A stretch of 64,000 bases of DNA from Acidobacteriota bacterium. Lineage in GTDB: Bacteria; Acidobacteriota; Vicinamibacteria; Vicinamibacterales; 2-12-FULL-66-21. Each line of letters begins with the position of its first letter. Positions within the stretch are counted from its first letter, which is position 1. The notes under the pieces are model-generated. The model was not told the origin of the DNA and did not search any database. It worked only from the letters and a program-made list of their open reading frames with translations. Positions 8,834 through 16,293 of the stretch are shown piece by piece. The translations under genes and the position numbers were made by a program. The stretch covers positions 132,044-196,043 of the forward strand of contig QHWT01000046.1 of assembly GCA_003222675.1 (NCBI GenBank), given 5' to 3'.

Positions 8834-9090
8834 CGCGTGCGATCGCCCTCGTCGTCCAGGCCGAGCGCCACCGGCGCCGGCTTGACCTCGCCGCGCTCGG
8901 TCAGAATGTCCACGCGCCGCTCCGCCTCTTCGAGCCTCGAGTGGCAGAACCGCGAGAGCTGCACGCCGCGTTCGAACAGCGCGAGCGACTTTTCGAGCGC
9001 CAGGTCACCTTCTTCGAGGGTCTTGACGATCGTCTCGAGCTCCGCGATGGCAGACTCGAAATCCTTGATGGTTGGGTCCATATCGATCAT
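8830..9090 (-). CDS. xseB: Exodeoxyribonuclease VII small subunit
   Basis: The 86-residue product matches XseB: a short helical protein with the conserved DFESAIAELETIVKTLEEGD and LEKSLALFERGVQLSRFC segments. Several copies bind one XseA to form exonuclease VII, a single-strand DNA exonuclease. Two in-frame ATGs (9090 and 9081) are possible; neither has a clear Shine-Dalgarno because the upstream 130 bp is repeat array. It overlaps ispA by 4 bp. Confidence 0.92.
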   Translation of the reverse strand: MIDMDPTIKDFESAIAELETIVKTLEEGDLALEKSLALFERGVQLSRFCHSRLEEAERRVDILTERGEVKPAPVALGLDDEGDRTR

Positions 9091-9094
9091 TAAG

Positions 9095-9243
9095 AAGGTT
9101 CCAGGGTTCCGGTGGTTCCCTCGTTCCACACGTTCTGGTTCTCGGTTCTCGGTTCTGGGTTCTGGGTTCTTGAACCCCGGAACTATGGAACCCTTGAACA
9201 AGAACTTGGAACCCGGGAACTCAGGAACCCGAGGAACCCTCTC
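9095..9243. repeat. GGTTC / GGAAC array inside the xse operon
   Basis: Left half: repeats of GGTTCC, GGTTCTC and GGGTTCT. Right half: GGAACC-type units in inverse orientation. The array sits between xseA and xseB, two genes of one complex on the same strand, and runs into the last codons of xseA. A fold-back structure here could attenuate transcription or alter the subunit ratio. Confidence 0.85.
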
Positions 9244-10639
9244 TGCTATCAGCAACGGTGCACGAGAGCTCGCCGTTCGCAAGCGTCACGCGGACGGTAT
9301 CGCCGGCGGTCACCGCTCCCGCGCTGCGGATAATGGCGGTTTTGTCCCCGTTCCAGCAAACAGCATAGCCGCGGCCAAGCACCGCGAGCGGACTCAGATT
9401 CTCGAGCCGACCCGCCAGCGCACGGAATCGCGCGTCGGAGCGATGCTGCGTGCGTCTCGCGGCGGCCGTCAACCGACCTTCGGCCGCGGTCAGCCGCGAG
9501 TGGATTGACGCAAGCCGCCGTGCGAGGTCGCGCGCCTCGAGCCGCTGCTTGAGCGTGCGAAAGTCGCGCGCCTGCTGCGCGATCAGCGTGCGTGCGGCGC
9601 CGCGCAGGTGATGCGTGAGCTCCGCCGCATGACGCCCACGCAAGGCGAGGCGCGCCGGGAATGCCGCCAGACCGCGTCGGCTCGACAGCAGGTGAACGGC
9701 ATTGCGACGGCGCTCCAGGCTACTTCTGGCCGATGCCCGAAGCCGGCCGGCGAGGCGATCGATCCGATGGCAGAACTCGTCGTTCGCGGCCACGACCATC
9801 TCGGCCGCCGCCGACGGCGTGGGTGCGCGCACGTCGGCCACAAAATCCGAGATCGTCACGTCCGCCTCGTGGCCTACGGCGGAGATTACGGGCACCGGCG
9901 ATGCGGCAATCGCCCGCGCCACGCGCTCTTCGTTGAACGCCCACAGGTCCTCGACGGATCCTCCGCCGCGACCGACGATGACGACATCGATACCCTTGGC
10001 GCGCACGATGGCTTTCAGCGCTCGCGCGATGTCTTCCGCGGCCCCCTCGCCCTGCACGCGCGCCGGACGGATCAGCACGCTCGCATTGGGCGCGCGACGG
10101 CGCAGCACTTTGAGGATGTCGCGTATGGCTGCGCCATCGAGCGAGGTCACGACGCCTATCTTGCGCGGAAGCGCCGGCAGCGATCGCTTGCGGTCCGCGG
10201 CGAACAATCCCTCCGCCTGCAGGCGCTTCTTCAGCTGCTCGAACGCGAGCTGCAGCGCGCCCAGACCCCGCGGCTCCAGGTGCTCGCAGACGATCTGGTA
10301 TTCGCCTTTCGGCTCGTACACCCCGAGCCGTGCGCGGGCGATCACGTGGACTCCGTCCTCCGGCTTGAACCGGAGATAGCGCACGGCGGTTCGGAACATC
10401 ACCGCCTTGATCTGCGCGGTGCCGTCTTTCAACGTGAAATACAGGTGACCTGTATTCCACACACGGCAGTTCGAGATTTCCCCTTCGACCCAGATGTCGC
10501 CGAAGCTGGATTCGAGCAGGCCACGGACGGCCGCCGTGAGTTCGGCGACGGAGTAGACGCGGCGCTCGATCCGCTGCGGCGGCGCCGGGATACCCGGGTC
10601 CGCGTCTTCTTCGAACGGGATGTCGAACAGGTCCGGCAC
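9221..10639 (-). CDS. xseA: Exodeoxyribonuclease VII large subunit
   Basis: The 472-residue protein has an N-terminal OB-fold (YSVAELTAAVRGLLESSFGD and GHLYFTLKDG segments) and the exonuclease VII catalytic domain, with VIVGRGGGSVEDLWAFNEE and SAVGHEADVTISDFVADVRA, both highly conserved. The GTG at 10639 is preferred to the ATG at 10684: it has GGAG 7 bp upstream and starts just after the ymdB stop. The final residues (DSREGSSGS) come from spacer-repeat DNA. The enzyme digests single-stranded DNA in repair and recombination. Confidence 0.92.
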   Translation of the reverse strand: MPDLFDIPFEEDADPGIPAPPQRIERRVYSVAELTAAVRGLLESSFGDIWVEGEISNCRVWNTGHLYFTLKDGTAQIKAVMFRTAVRYLRFKPEDGVHVIARARLGVYEPKGEYQIVCEHLEPRGLGALQLAFEQLKKRLQAEGLFAADRKRSLPALPRKIGVVTSLDGAAIRDILKVLRRRAPNASVLIRPARVQGEGAAEDIARALKAIVRAKGIDVVIVGRGGGSVEDLWAFNEERVARAIAASPVPVISAVGHEADVTISDFVADVRAPTPSAAAEMVVAANDEFCHRIDRLAGRLRASARSSLERRRNAVHLLSSRRGLAAFPARLALRGRHAAELTHHLRGAARTLIAQQARDFRTLKQRLEARDLARRLASIHSRLTAAEGRLTAAARRTQHRSDARFRALAGRLENLSPLAVLGRGYAVCWNGDKTAIIRSAGAVTAGDTVRVTLANGELSCTVADSREGSSGS

Positions 10640-10640
10640 C

Positions 10641-11462
10641 TCAGGGCTCCGTGACGCTCTTGGCGGCGAGCGCTTCGACGTCAACGGCGGACAGATTCAA
10701 CCGCTCGATTGCGGTGGCGCGGCCGGTGCCGCGGTCCGCGGTGACGATCACGGCATTGAGACGGCCGGGTCCCGTCGCCGATTCGAATTTCGCGGGCATG
10801 CTCGTGAGAAAACGTCCGAGCGCGACTTCCGTCGTCACGCCGATGATTGAATCGTGCGGGCCGGTCATCCCGGCATCGGTGAGGTAGGCGGTGCCGTTGG
10901 GCAGGATGCGCTCGTCGGCGGTCTGCACGTGCGTGTGCGTCCCGAAGACGGCGGTCGCACGTCCGTCCAGGTGCCAGCCCATCGCCATCTTCTCCGATGT
11001 CGCCTCGGCATGAAAGTCCACGATGATGACACGCGCCTTCGGCCGAAGCGCATCGATTTCACGGCGGACGATGGCGAACGGATCATCGAGCGGCTGCATG
11101 AAAATGCGCCCCATGACATTCACGACGCCGATCGGTTCGCCGGTACGCGTGCGCCCGAGATAACTGCCGCGTCCTGGAACGCCGGCGGGAAAATTGGCCG
11201 GCCGCAGCAGCTTCGGTTGGCGCGGAATGTAATCCAGCACTTCTTTCTTGTCCCAGACGTGATTGCCGGTCGTCATCGCATCGACGCCGTAGCTGAGAAT
11301 CGTTTCCGCGATGTCGCCGGTGACACCGAACCCCGCCGCAGAATTCTCGACGTTGGCAATGACGAAGTCGAGCGACTCACGCTCGATCAACGCGGGCACC
11401 GCGCGGCGCGCGATTTCGCGCCCGGATTTGCCGAAGATGTCGCCGATGAAGAGGATGCGCAT
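10641..11462 (-). CDS. YmdB-family metallophosphoesterase (TIGR00282)
   Basis: The 273-residue protein begins MRILFIGDIFGKSGRE and contains VENSAAGFG, TTGNHVWDKKE, VDFHAEATSEK and GTHTHVQTADE, the metal-binding set of the YmdB/TIGR00282 phosphoesterases. Bacillus YmdB hydrolyses cyclic 2',3'- and 3',5'-nucleotides and influences biofilm choice; the role here is unknown. The open frame continues upstream, but the ATG at 11462 follows the hsp20 stop by one base and gives the standard N-terminus. Placement before xseA suggests simple cotranscription rather than shared function. Confidence 0.9.
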   Translation of the reverse strand: MRILFIGDIFGKSGREIARRAVPALIERESLDFVIANVENSAAGFGVTGDIAETILSYGVDAMTTGNHVWDKKEVLDYIPRQPKLLRPANFPAGVPGRGSYLGRTRTGEPIGVVNVMGRIFMQPLDDPFAIVRREIDALRPKARVIIVDFHAEATSEKMAMGWHLDGRATAVFGTHTHVQTADERILPNGTAYLTDAGMTGPHDSIIGVTTEVALGRFLTSMPAKFESATGPGRLNAVIVTADRGTGRATAIERLNLSAVDVEALAAKSVTEP

Positions 11463-11463
11463 G

Positions 11464-11901
11464 CTACGCGCGAACAGGGATGCGGATTTCCTTGCCGCGT
11501 CGCTCCTCGATGCGCGGCATGGTGATGCGGAGCTCGCCGGAGGTGAACGACGCGCTTGCGCGGCCAGCGTCGAACGCCCCGTCGAGGCGCACCGCGCGCG
11601 CGAAACGCCCGAACGAGCGCTCGGCGAGGTGGAACGCCGCCTCGCGGTGTTCGCACGCCGGAGCGATCTTCTCTCCCGCAATCATCAGTACGTTGCGCGC
11701 GGACATGACGTGGACGGCGTCGGGCGACACGCCCGGCATGTCGATCACGATCTCGATGCCAGTTTCGGTCTCGATGACGTCAAGCGGGGGACTGCATTCC
11801 GCTGCCGATCCCGGGCGATCCGACGGCCCCTCGCGAATCATGTCGAAGAGCCGTTGGAGATCCTCCGGCAAGTCTCGACGTTCAAAGTAAATCCGCGCCA
11901 C
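11464..11901 (-). CDS. Hsp20/alpha-crystallin small heat shock protein (first of three)
   Basis: The 145-residue protein has a central alpha-crystallin domain (about 40-135). PPLDVIETETGIEIVIDMPG is its start and ELRITMPRIEERRGKEIRIP its end. These proteins hold unfolding clients in a refoldable state. It is the most divergent of the three in the window and ends in a different C-terminal motif (IRIPV, a plausible I-x-I/V oligomer contact). It starts with GTG after an extended -10 box and leads the run ymdB-xseAB-ispA-tlyA-nadK. Confidence 0.87.
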   Translation of the reverse strand: MARIYFERRDLPEDLQRLFDMIREGPSDRPGSAAECSPPLDVIETETGIEIVIDMPGVSPDAVHVMSARNVLMIAGEKIAPACEHREAAFHLAERSFGRFARAVRLDGAFDAGRASASFTSGELRITMPRIEERRGKEIRIPVRA

Positions 11902-11910
11902 TGAAGGGGA

Positions 11911-11919
11911 ATTCTAGCA
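11911..11919 (-). promoter_or_regulatory. Extended -10 box for the minus-strand hsp20 operon
   Basis: On the minus strand TGC-TAGAAT (hexamer 11911-11916) lies 9 bp before the GTG at 11901, implying a leader of only a few bases. The seven-gene run behind it may depend mainly on this promoter. Confidence 0.55.
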
Positions 11920-11978
11920 CCCTTGATTAGATCCGCTGATTTTGTCGAATGTGAGCGTGTATAACGCATATTAGATGC

Positions 11979-12007
11979 TTGACAAGCACTCAGATGCTTA
12001 TTATATT
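11979..12007 (+). promoter_or_regulatory. Consensus sigma-70 promoter for the plus-strand hsp20 pair
   Basis: TTGACA (11979-11984), a 17 bp spacer and TATATT (12002-12007) form the best housekeeping promoter in the window. A direct repeat AGATGCTT (11973-11980 and 11993-12000) brackets the -35 and spacer and could be a regulator site. No CIRCE or clear HAIR element was seen. Confidence 0.75.
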
Positions 12008-12052
12008 GGAAAAGCTTGAATGTTTTGACTCTCTTTAGAGGAGGAAATGACT

Positions 12053-12490
12053 ATGACCCTGGTTCGCTGGGATCCGATTCGCGAGCTGGCGTCGATGGAA
12101 GTCGACCGGCTCAACCGTATGTTTACTGATTTTTATGGCGGCCTCGGCCATTCATGGGTGCCCGCCGTCGACGTGTACGAGACCGATAACCACGAATTCG
12201 TGCTCAAGGCTGAACTCCCGGAGATCAAGCGCGAAGACATCGCCATCACGTACGACAATGGCGTGCTGACGCTGAAAGGGGAGCGCAAGGCGGAGCTCGA
12301 GACCGCGCGTGAGAACTATCATCGCGTCGAGCGGCAGCATGGCAGCTTCACGCGTTCGTTCACGCTGCCCGCGACGGTCGACGCCGGTCGAATCCAGGCT
12401 TCTTATAAGGATGGCGTGCTGACGGTCCGCGTGCCGCAGCGTGAGGAAGCGAAACCGAAGCAGATCGAGATCGAGGAGAAAGCATCATGA
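12053..12490 (+). CDS. Hsp20/alpha-crystallin small heat shock protein (second of three)
   Basis: The 145-residue product starts MTLVRWDPIRELASME, the usual opening of bacterial class A small heat shock proteins. It has the alpha-crystallin domain from VPAVDVYETDNHEFVLKAEL to GVLTVRVPQREEAKPKQIEI, with the C-terminal I-x-I oligomerisation motif. The ATG at 12053 is chosen because AGAGGAGG lies 8 bp before it; an ATG two codons earlier (12047) is too close to that site. A near-consensus promoter precedes it. It overlaps the next hsp20 by 4 bp. Confidence 0.93.
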   Translation: MTLVRWDPIRELASMEVDRLNRMFTDFYGGLGHSWVPAVDVYETDNHEFVLKAELPEIKREDIAITYDNGVLTLKGERKAELETARENYHRVERQHGSFTRSFTLPATVDAGRIQASYKDGVLTVRVPQREEAKPKQIEIEEKAS

Positions 12491-12927
12491 CGCAGTGGGA
12501 TCTGATGCGCGAGCTCGCGACGATGCAGGATCGAATGAATCGCATCTGGGGCAACGTCTACGACCGCGGCCGGGAAGATGTGTCCGGCGCGGGCGCCTGG
12601 CTGCCCGCCGTCGACATCTACGAGACCGGCGAAAAAGAAGTCGTGCTGAAGGCCGAATTGCCCGGACTGAAGCGTGAAGACATCGATCTCACGGTCGAGA
12701 ACAACACGCTGACTATCCGTGGCGTGCGCCGGCAGGACGACGGAATCGCCGAGGCGCAGTATCACCGCAGCGAGCGTGTCTACGGCGCCTGCTCGCGGTC
12801 GTTCACGCTGCCGAACACCGTCGACCCCTCACGCGTGAAAGCGGAGTATCGCGACGGTGTGCTGACGGTGCGGCTGCCGCTGCGCGAGGACGCGAAACCG
12901 CGGCAAATCGCTGTCGATGTAGACTAA
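12487..12927 (+). CDS. Hsp20/alpha-crystallin small heat shock protein (third of three)
   Basis: The 146-residue protein is clearly a paralogue of the preceding one (WLPAVDIYETGEKEVVLKAE, then GVLTVRLPLREDAKPRQI), so a tandem duplication is likely. The two may co-assemble in mixed oligomers, which is inference. ATGA overlap with the upstream gene implies coupled translation. The C-terminal RQIAVDVD has a weaker I-x-V motif. Confidence 0.93.
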   Translation: MTQWDLMRELATMQDRMNRIWGNVYDRGREDVSGAGAWLPAVDIYETGEKEVVLKAELPGLKREDIDLTVENNTLTIRGVRRQDDGIAEAQYHRSERVYGACSRSFTLPNTVDPSRVKAEYRDGVLTVRLPLREDAKPRQIAVDVD

Positions 12928-12931
12928 CAGG

Positions 12932-13189
12932 ATGGCCGACAACGACATCCAGGGGACGGACGCGGCGCAGGACGCGAACGGCACGCCTGCGCCGCCCATC
13001 ACCAGCCGGTTCCTTTTCGTCGACGTAGCCGCGCAGCGCGCCAAGCAGTTGCGCCGTGGCGCGCTGCCGCGCATCGAGCGCCAGCCGGTTGGCCCGCACA
13101 AGCTCGAGCGAGTGGCGATGGAGGAAGTCCGCAAGGGGGCCATCCAGTACACGCTTCCAACGGGGTACGCTGGCGGCGAACACCGGTGA
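12932..13189 (+). CDS. rpoZ: RNA polymerase omega subunit (RpoZ-like)
   Basis: The 85-residue protein carries the omega pattern: SRFLFVDVAAQRAKQLRRGA, then KLERVAMEEVRKGAIQYTLP. Omega chaperones beta-prime and takes part in the ppGpp response. It follows the hsp20 pair by 4 bp, an unusual location (normally next to gmk). The match is by motif only and the N-terminal 20 residues are not conserved, so confidence is moderate. Its stop overlaps the next gene (GTGA). Confidence 0.72.
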   Translation: MADNDIQGTDAAQDANGTPAPPITSRFLFVDVAAQRAKQLRRGALPRIERQPVGPHKLERVAMEEVRKGAIQYTLPTGYAGGEHR

Positions 13190-13455
13190 GCGATCTTCTT
13201 CGGCTCGTGCTCGGCGCGCTGCAGGGGTTCACGGTCAGTTCGCTCTTTGTGCTCGCGCTGTTCATCGGCTTCTGCGTGTTGTTCAATCTGCGGAAGCTCA
13301 AGCCTCGCGGCCGCGGCGCCCGCGTCGTCCGCAATCTGGACGAGCGGCTCGGCGCTCCGCCGCGCTACATTCCCCCGCACGTGCCGCGCGGCCCGGTCGA
13401 TCAGCTCGACACCCCGGAACTTCAAGAAGCCCAGCAGCGTAAACGATCCGCATAG
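13186..13455 (+). CDS. Small single-pass membrane protein, unknown function
   Basis: The 89-residue product has one transmembrane helix (about residues 14-34: TVSSLFVLALFIGFCVLFNL) and a basic, Pro-rich C-terminal tail (LGAPPRYIPPHVPRGPVDQL). No family is recognised. The GTG start overlaps the rpoZ stop by 4 bp, so it is probably translated with it. The next gene starts 8 bp later. Confidence 0.65.
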   Translation: MSDLLRLVLGALQGFTVSSLFVLALFIGFCVLFNLRKLKPRGRGARVVRNLDERLGAPPRYIPPHVPRGPVDQLDTPELQEAQQRKRSA

Positions 13456-13463
13456 GGGGACGC

Positions 13464-13754
13464 ATGGACTTCGCGTTCGGGGCGGTGGTGCTGGTCGCGG
13501 CGCTCGCGGTTATCTTCGTTGCGCTGGCGTTCATCAAACTCGTCGTGCGACTGATCCTTCTGCCGCTGCTGCTGATCAAATTGATTGCCGGCGCGATCCT
13601 CACCTTGATCGTTGGTCCGGTGGTGTTCATTGTTGCCGCGATCATCGCGATCGTGCTCGCGGCCGTGGTGTTGGTGCCGCTCCTGCCGTTTCTCTTCGTC
13701 GCAGGCCTGGCGTGGCTGCTGGTGAGGTCTAACCGGCGTCCCGCGGTGGCGTGA
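13464..13754 (+). CDS. Small, highly hydrophobic membrane protein, unknown function
   Basis: The 96-residue protein is nearly all hydrophobic, with three or four likely membrane spans and a short basic tail (LLVRSNRRPAVA). It resembles small envelope-stress membrane proteins in composition only; no family is claimed. It is the last gene of the hsp20 operon. Its 3' end overlaps the convergent GNAT gene by 26 bp. Confidence 0.65.
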   Translation: MDFAFGAVVLVAALAVIFVALAFIKLVVRLILLPLLLIKLIAGAILTLIVGPVVFIVAAIIAIVLAAVVLVPLLPFLFVAGLAWLLVRSNRRPAVA

Positions 13755-14520
13755 ATACGCACACGCGTCCGACTTCCTGAAAGTCCAGTCTGCGCGCGAG
13801 CGACAACGACGGGATGTTCGCGACGGTTGCGCCCCACACCGGCGCTCGTCCGGTCCGCCACATGTACCGCGCCATCGCGCGCACCGCGCGCGCAGCGTGT
13901 CCCTGCCGTTGATACGCTTCCAGCGTTTCAATCGAGACATCCCACCACGACTCGGTCCTCAGTGCCGGATAGCAGAACGACACCGGCCGACCGGCGCTCC
14001 ACGACGCCGCGATCGGCATGGGCTCGAGCGGCGGCGGAACGTCGCGATCCGGTAAGGCGCCCGGGACGAACCGTGCCGTCGTGCGTCCGCGCAACGCGTC
14101 GATGAGTTCGCGACGCAGTACGGGCGGCACGTGCGCGAGCGACGGTGCGTCGGCGGCGTGGAAGATGCGCGTCTCCGGCTCGAGATCGTCCGCCCACGAA
14201 GGATGCGAGCGCAGCGCGTGCAGGATCGCCAGGGTGCGCATCCAGCCGGCAAGCGCGGCGCCCACGTGCGGAGCGTCCGCCGGCTGACAGAGCACGTTGA
14301 CGTCTCCCTCGAGGTCATCGATCGTGTCGCGGATCAGCGCGCCTGGCGGACGGCCGACGATTGAGACGAGCGCCGCGTCCGCCATGCAGACGAGAAAACC
14401 ATCCGCTGCGCTTTCCGGCGTCGACGGGAACCTCACCTCGGCGCGTCCGGAGAGCAGCATCCCGCGCGTATCGATGCGCCAGGGATCGTCGGGCACACGC
14501 TCGAGGGCGCTGTCAATCAT
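13729..14520 (-). CDS. GNAT-family N-acetyltransferase-like protein
   Basis: The 263-residue protein ends with the GNAT acetyl-CoA fold: WWDVSIETLEAYQRQGHAAR matches motif A (Q-x-x-G-x-A), followed by VWGATVANIPSLSLARRLDF. The N-terminal half is unusual and may be a second, degenerate acetyltransferase lobe. The substrate is unknown. The ATG at 14520 forms an ATGA overlap with gatA and is preferred to 14553. Being in the gatCA operon may be incidental. Confidence 0.7.
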   Translation of the reverse strand: MIDSALERVPDDPWRIDTRGMLLSGRAEVRFPSTPESAADGFLVCMADAALVSIVGRPPGALIRDTIDDLEGDVNVLCQPADAPHVGAALAGWMRTLAILHALRSHPSWADDLEPETRIFHAADAPSLAHVPPVLRRELIDALRGRTTARFVPGALPDRDVPPPLEPMPIAASWSAGRPVSFCYPALRTESWWDVSIETLEAYQRQGHAARAVRAMARYMWRTGRAPVWGATVANIPSLSLARRLDFQEVGRVCVFTPPRDAG

Positions 14521-15974
14521 GGCGCGAAGATGGGCGGTCGTTCCATGGCCCACGACGTCCTCCGCTCGAGAGCGTCGGCCACGCGCAGCAGCGTGGCTTC
14601 ATCGAAGGCGCGCGCCGTCAGCTGCAGCGCCGCGGGCAGCCGTTCGCTGGTGAGGCCGCATGGGATTGAGATCGCGGGCAGCCCTGCGAGATTCGCGCTG
14701 ACAGTGAACACGTCCGACAAATACATCTGGATCGGATCGGCGGCGCGTTCGCCGAGTCGGAATGCGGCAGTGGGACTCGTCGGCACCGCGACAACGTCGA
14801 CCTCGGCGAATGCGCGCTCGTAGTCGCGGCGGATCAGCGTGCGGACCTGCTGGGCCTTCAGGTAGTACGCATCGTAGTAGCCCGCGCTCAGCACGTAGGT
14901 GCCGATCATGATTCGCCGCTTCACTTCGGCGCCGAACCCCCGGTCCCGCGTGCGCGCGTACATGTCGTGCGTGGTCGCGGCCTCCGCGCGGACGCCGTAG
15001 CGCACGCCGTCGTAGCGCGCGAGGTTCGAGCTCGCTTCGGCGTTGCCGATCAGGTAGTAGACGGCGATCGCCAGGTCGGCGTGCGGCAGCGTCACGTCGT
15101 TCAGCTTCGCGCCCGCGTGCTCGAGCTCGTCGAGCGCGCGATCGAACGCGGCGGCGATGTCCGGCTCGACGCCGGTTGCAAGGAGATGACGCGGCACACC
15201 GACCCGCAATCCGCGAAGGTCGCCGGTGAGCGCGGCACGATAGTCGGGAACCGGCGCATCCACCGACGTGGCATCCTGTGGATCGTGGCCGGCAATGATG
15301 GCGAGCACGTCGGCGGCATCCCGCGCCGTGCGCGTGATCGGACCAATCTGATCGAACGACGAGGCGAACGCGATCAGGCCGAAGCGCGAGACACGGCCGT
15401 AGGTAGGCTTCAACCCGAGCACGCCGCACAACGCGGCGGGCTGACGAATGGACCCGCCCGTATCGGAGCCCAGCGCGACCGGTACCATCCCGCTTGCGAC
15501 CGCGGCAGCGGATCCGCCGCTCGATCCTCCAGGCGTCCGATCGAGCCCCCACGGATTCCGCGTCGGCCCGAATGCGGAGTTCTCCGTCGATGATCCCATC
15601 GCGAATTCGTCGCAGTTCGTCTTCCCGACGATCACCGCGCCGGCGCGCGTCAGGCGCTGAATCACGGTTGCGTCGTAGGGAGCCACGTAGCCGTCGAGCA
15701 CGCGCGAGCACGCCGTCGTCTCGCTCGAGACCGTGCAGATGTTGTCCTTGATTGCGATGGGAACGCCGCCAAGCGCGGCATCGCCTGGCAGTCCGCCGGC
15801 GTCGAGCGATGCGGCGCGGCGTCGTACCTCGTCGCCGGTGACCTGGTGAAACGCGTGAAGGTCCGGATCGAGCCGGGCGATGGCGTCGAGCGCGTGCGTG
15901 CACACGGCGACGGCAGAGGTCTCGCCGCTCGCAATCGCGGCGCGGATTTCGCTGGCGTCCCGCTTTGGCGTCAT
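14517..15974 (-). CDS. gatA: Asp-tRNA(Asn)/Glu-tRNA(Gln) amidotransferase subunit A
   Basis: The 485-residue amidase-signature protein supplies ammonia from glutamine to mischarged Glu-tRNA(Gln) or Asp-tRNA(Asn). The Ser-cisSer-Lys triad is visible: AIKDNICT (Lys), PGGSSGGSAAAV (cis-Ser region) and GSDTGGSIRQPA (nucleophile Ser). It overlaps gatC by 4 bp. gatB is not in the window, so it must be elsewhere. Confidence 0.95.
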   Translation of the reverse strand: MTPKRDASEIRAAIASGETSAVAVCTHALDAIARLDPDLHAFHQVTGDEVRRRAASLDAGGLPGDAALGGVPIAIKDNICTVSSETTACSRVLDGYVAPYDATVIQRLTRAGAVIVGKTNCDEFAMGSSTENSAFGPTRNPWGLDRTPGGSSGGSAAAVASGMVPVALGSDTGGSIRQPAALCGVLGLKPTYGRVSRFGLIAFASSFDQIGPITRTARDAADVLAIIAGHDPQDATSVDAPVPDYRAALTGDLRGLRVGVPRHLLATGVEPDIAAAFDRALDELEHAGAKLNDVTLPHADLAIAVYYLIGNAEASSNLARYDGVRYGVRAEAATTHDMYARTRDRGFGAEVKRRIMIGTYVLSAGYYDAYYLKAQQVRTLIRRDYERAFAEVDVVAVPTSPTAAFRLGERAADPIQMYLSDVFTVSANLAGLPAISIPCGLTSERLPAALQLTARAFDEATLLRVADALERRTSWAMERPPIFAP

Positions 15975-16276
15975 GATCCAATGACCCGCGGCACCGTGAA
16001 GAGTCCTGCATCGGCATCGCCGTCAGGCGCTTCGCGCAGCAGGACGTCACGATCGAGGGACGGCCGCGGCGCGTCCTCCCGCAACGGGGCGGCGGCAAGG
16101 CCGGCGACCTGGGCGGTAGGCGGGACGTCGGTCGTGTCCGCGCGGCGCAGGTCCTCGAAATATGACAGGATTGCGCCGAGCTGTTCGGCGAACAGCGTCG
16201 TCTCCTCGGGCGTGAGCTCGAGCCGCGCCAGCGCGGCGATGCGCGCGACCTCCGCGCGTGTCAGGTTCGTCGGCAT
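15971..16276 (-). CDS. gatC: Asp-tRNA(Asn)/Glu-tRNA(Gln) amidotransferase subunit C
   Basis: The 101-residue protein begins MPTNLTRAEVARIAALARLE and has LFAEQLGAILSYFEDLRRAD and the C-terminal FTVPRVI, the normal GatC pattern. GatC clamps GatA and GatB together. A minus-strand extended -10 (TGC-TACCAT) is 8 bp before the ATG and lies on top of the start codon of the divergent Memo gene. Confidence 0.93.
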   Translation of the reverse strand: MPTNLTRAEVARIAALARLELTPEETTLFAEQLGAILSYFEDLRRADTTDVPPTAQVAGLAAAPLREDAPRPSLDRDVLLREAPDGDADAGLFTVPRVIGS

Positions 16277-16284
16277 GTGAGCGC

Positions 16285-16293
16285 ATGGTAGCA
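16285..16293 (-). promoter_or_regulatory. Extended -10 box for gatC, overlapping the Memo start codon
   Basis: Minus-strand TGC-TACCAT (hexamer 16285-16290) is 8 bp from the gatC ATG at 16276. The same bases on the plus strand are the ATG GTA that opens the Memo gene, so polymerase at one gene should block the other. Confidence 0.5.

Noticed and set aside
11902..12046. CIRCE or HAIR (HspR) heat-shock operator
   Set aside because: CTTGAC...ACTCAG vaguely resembles HAIR, but spacing and half-sites do not fit.
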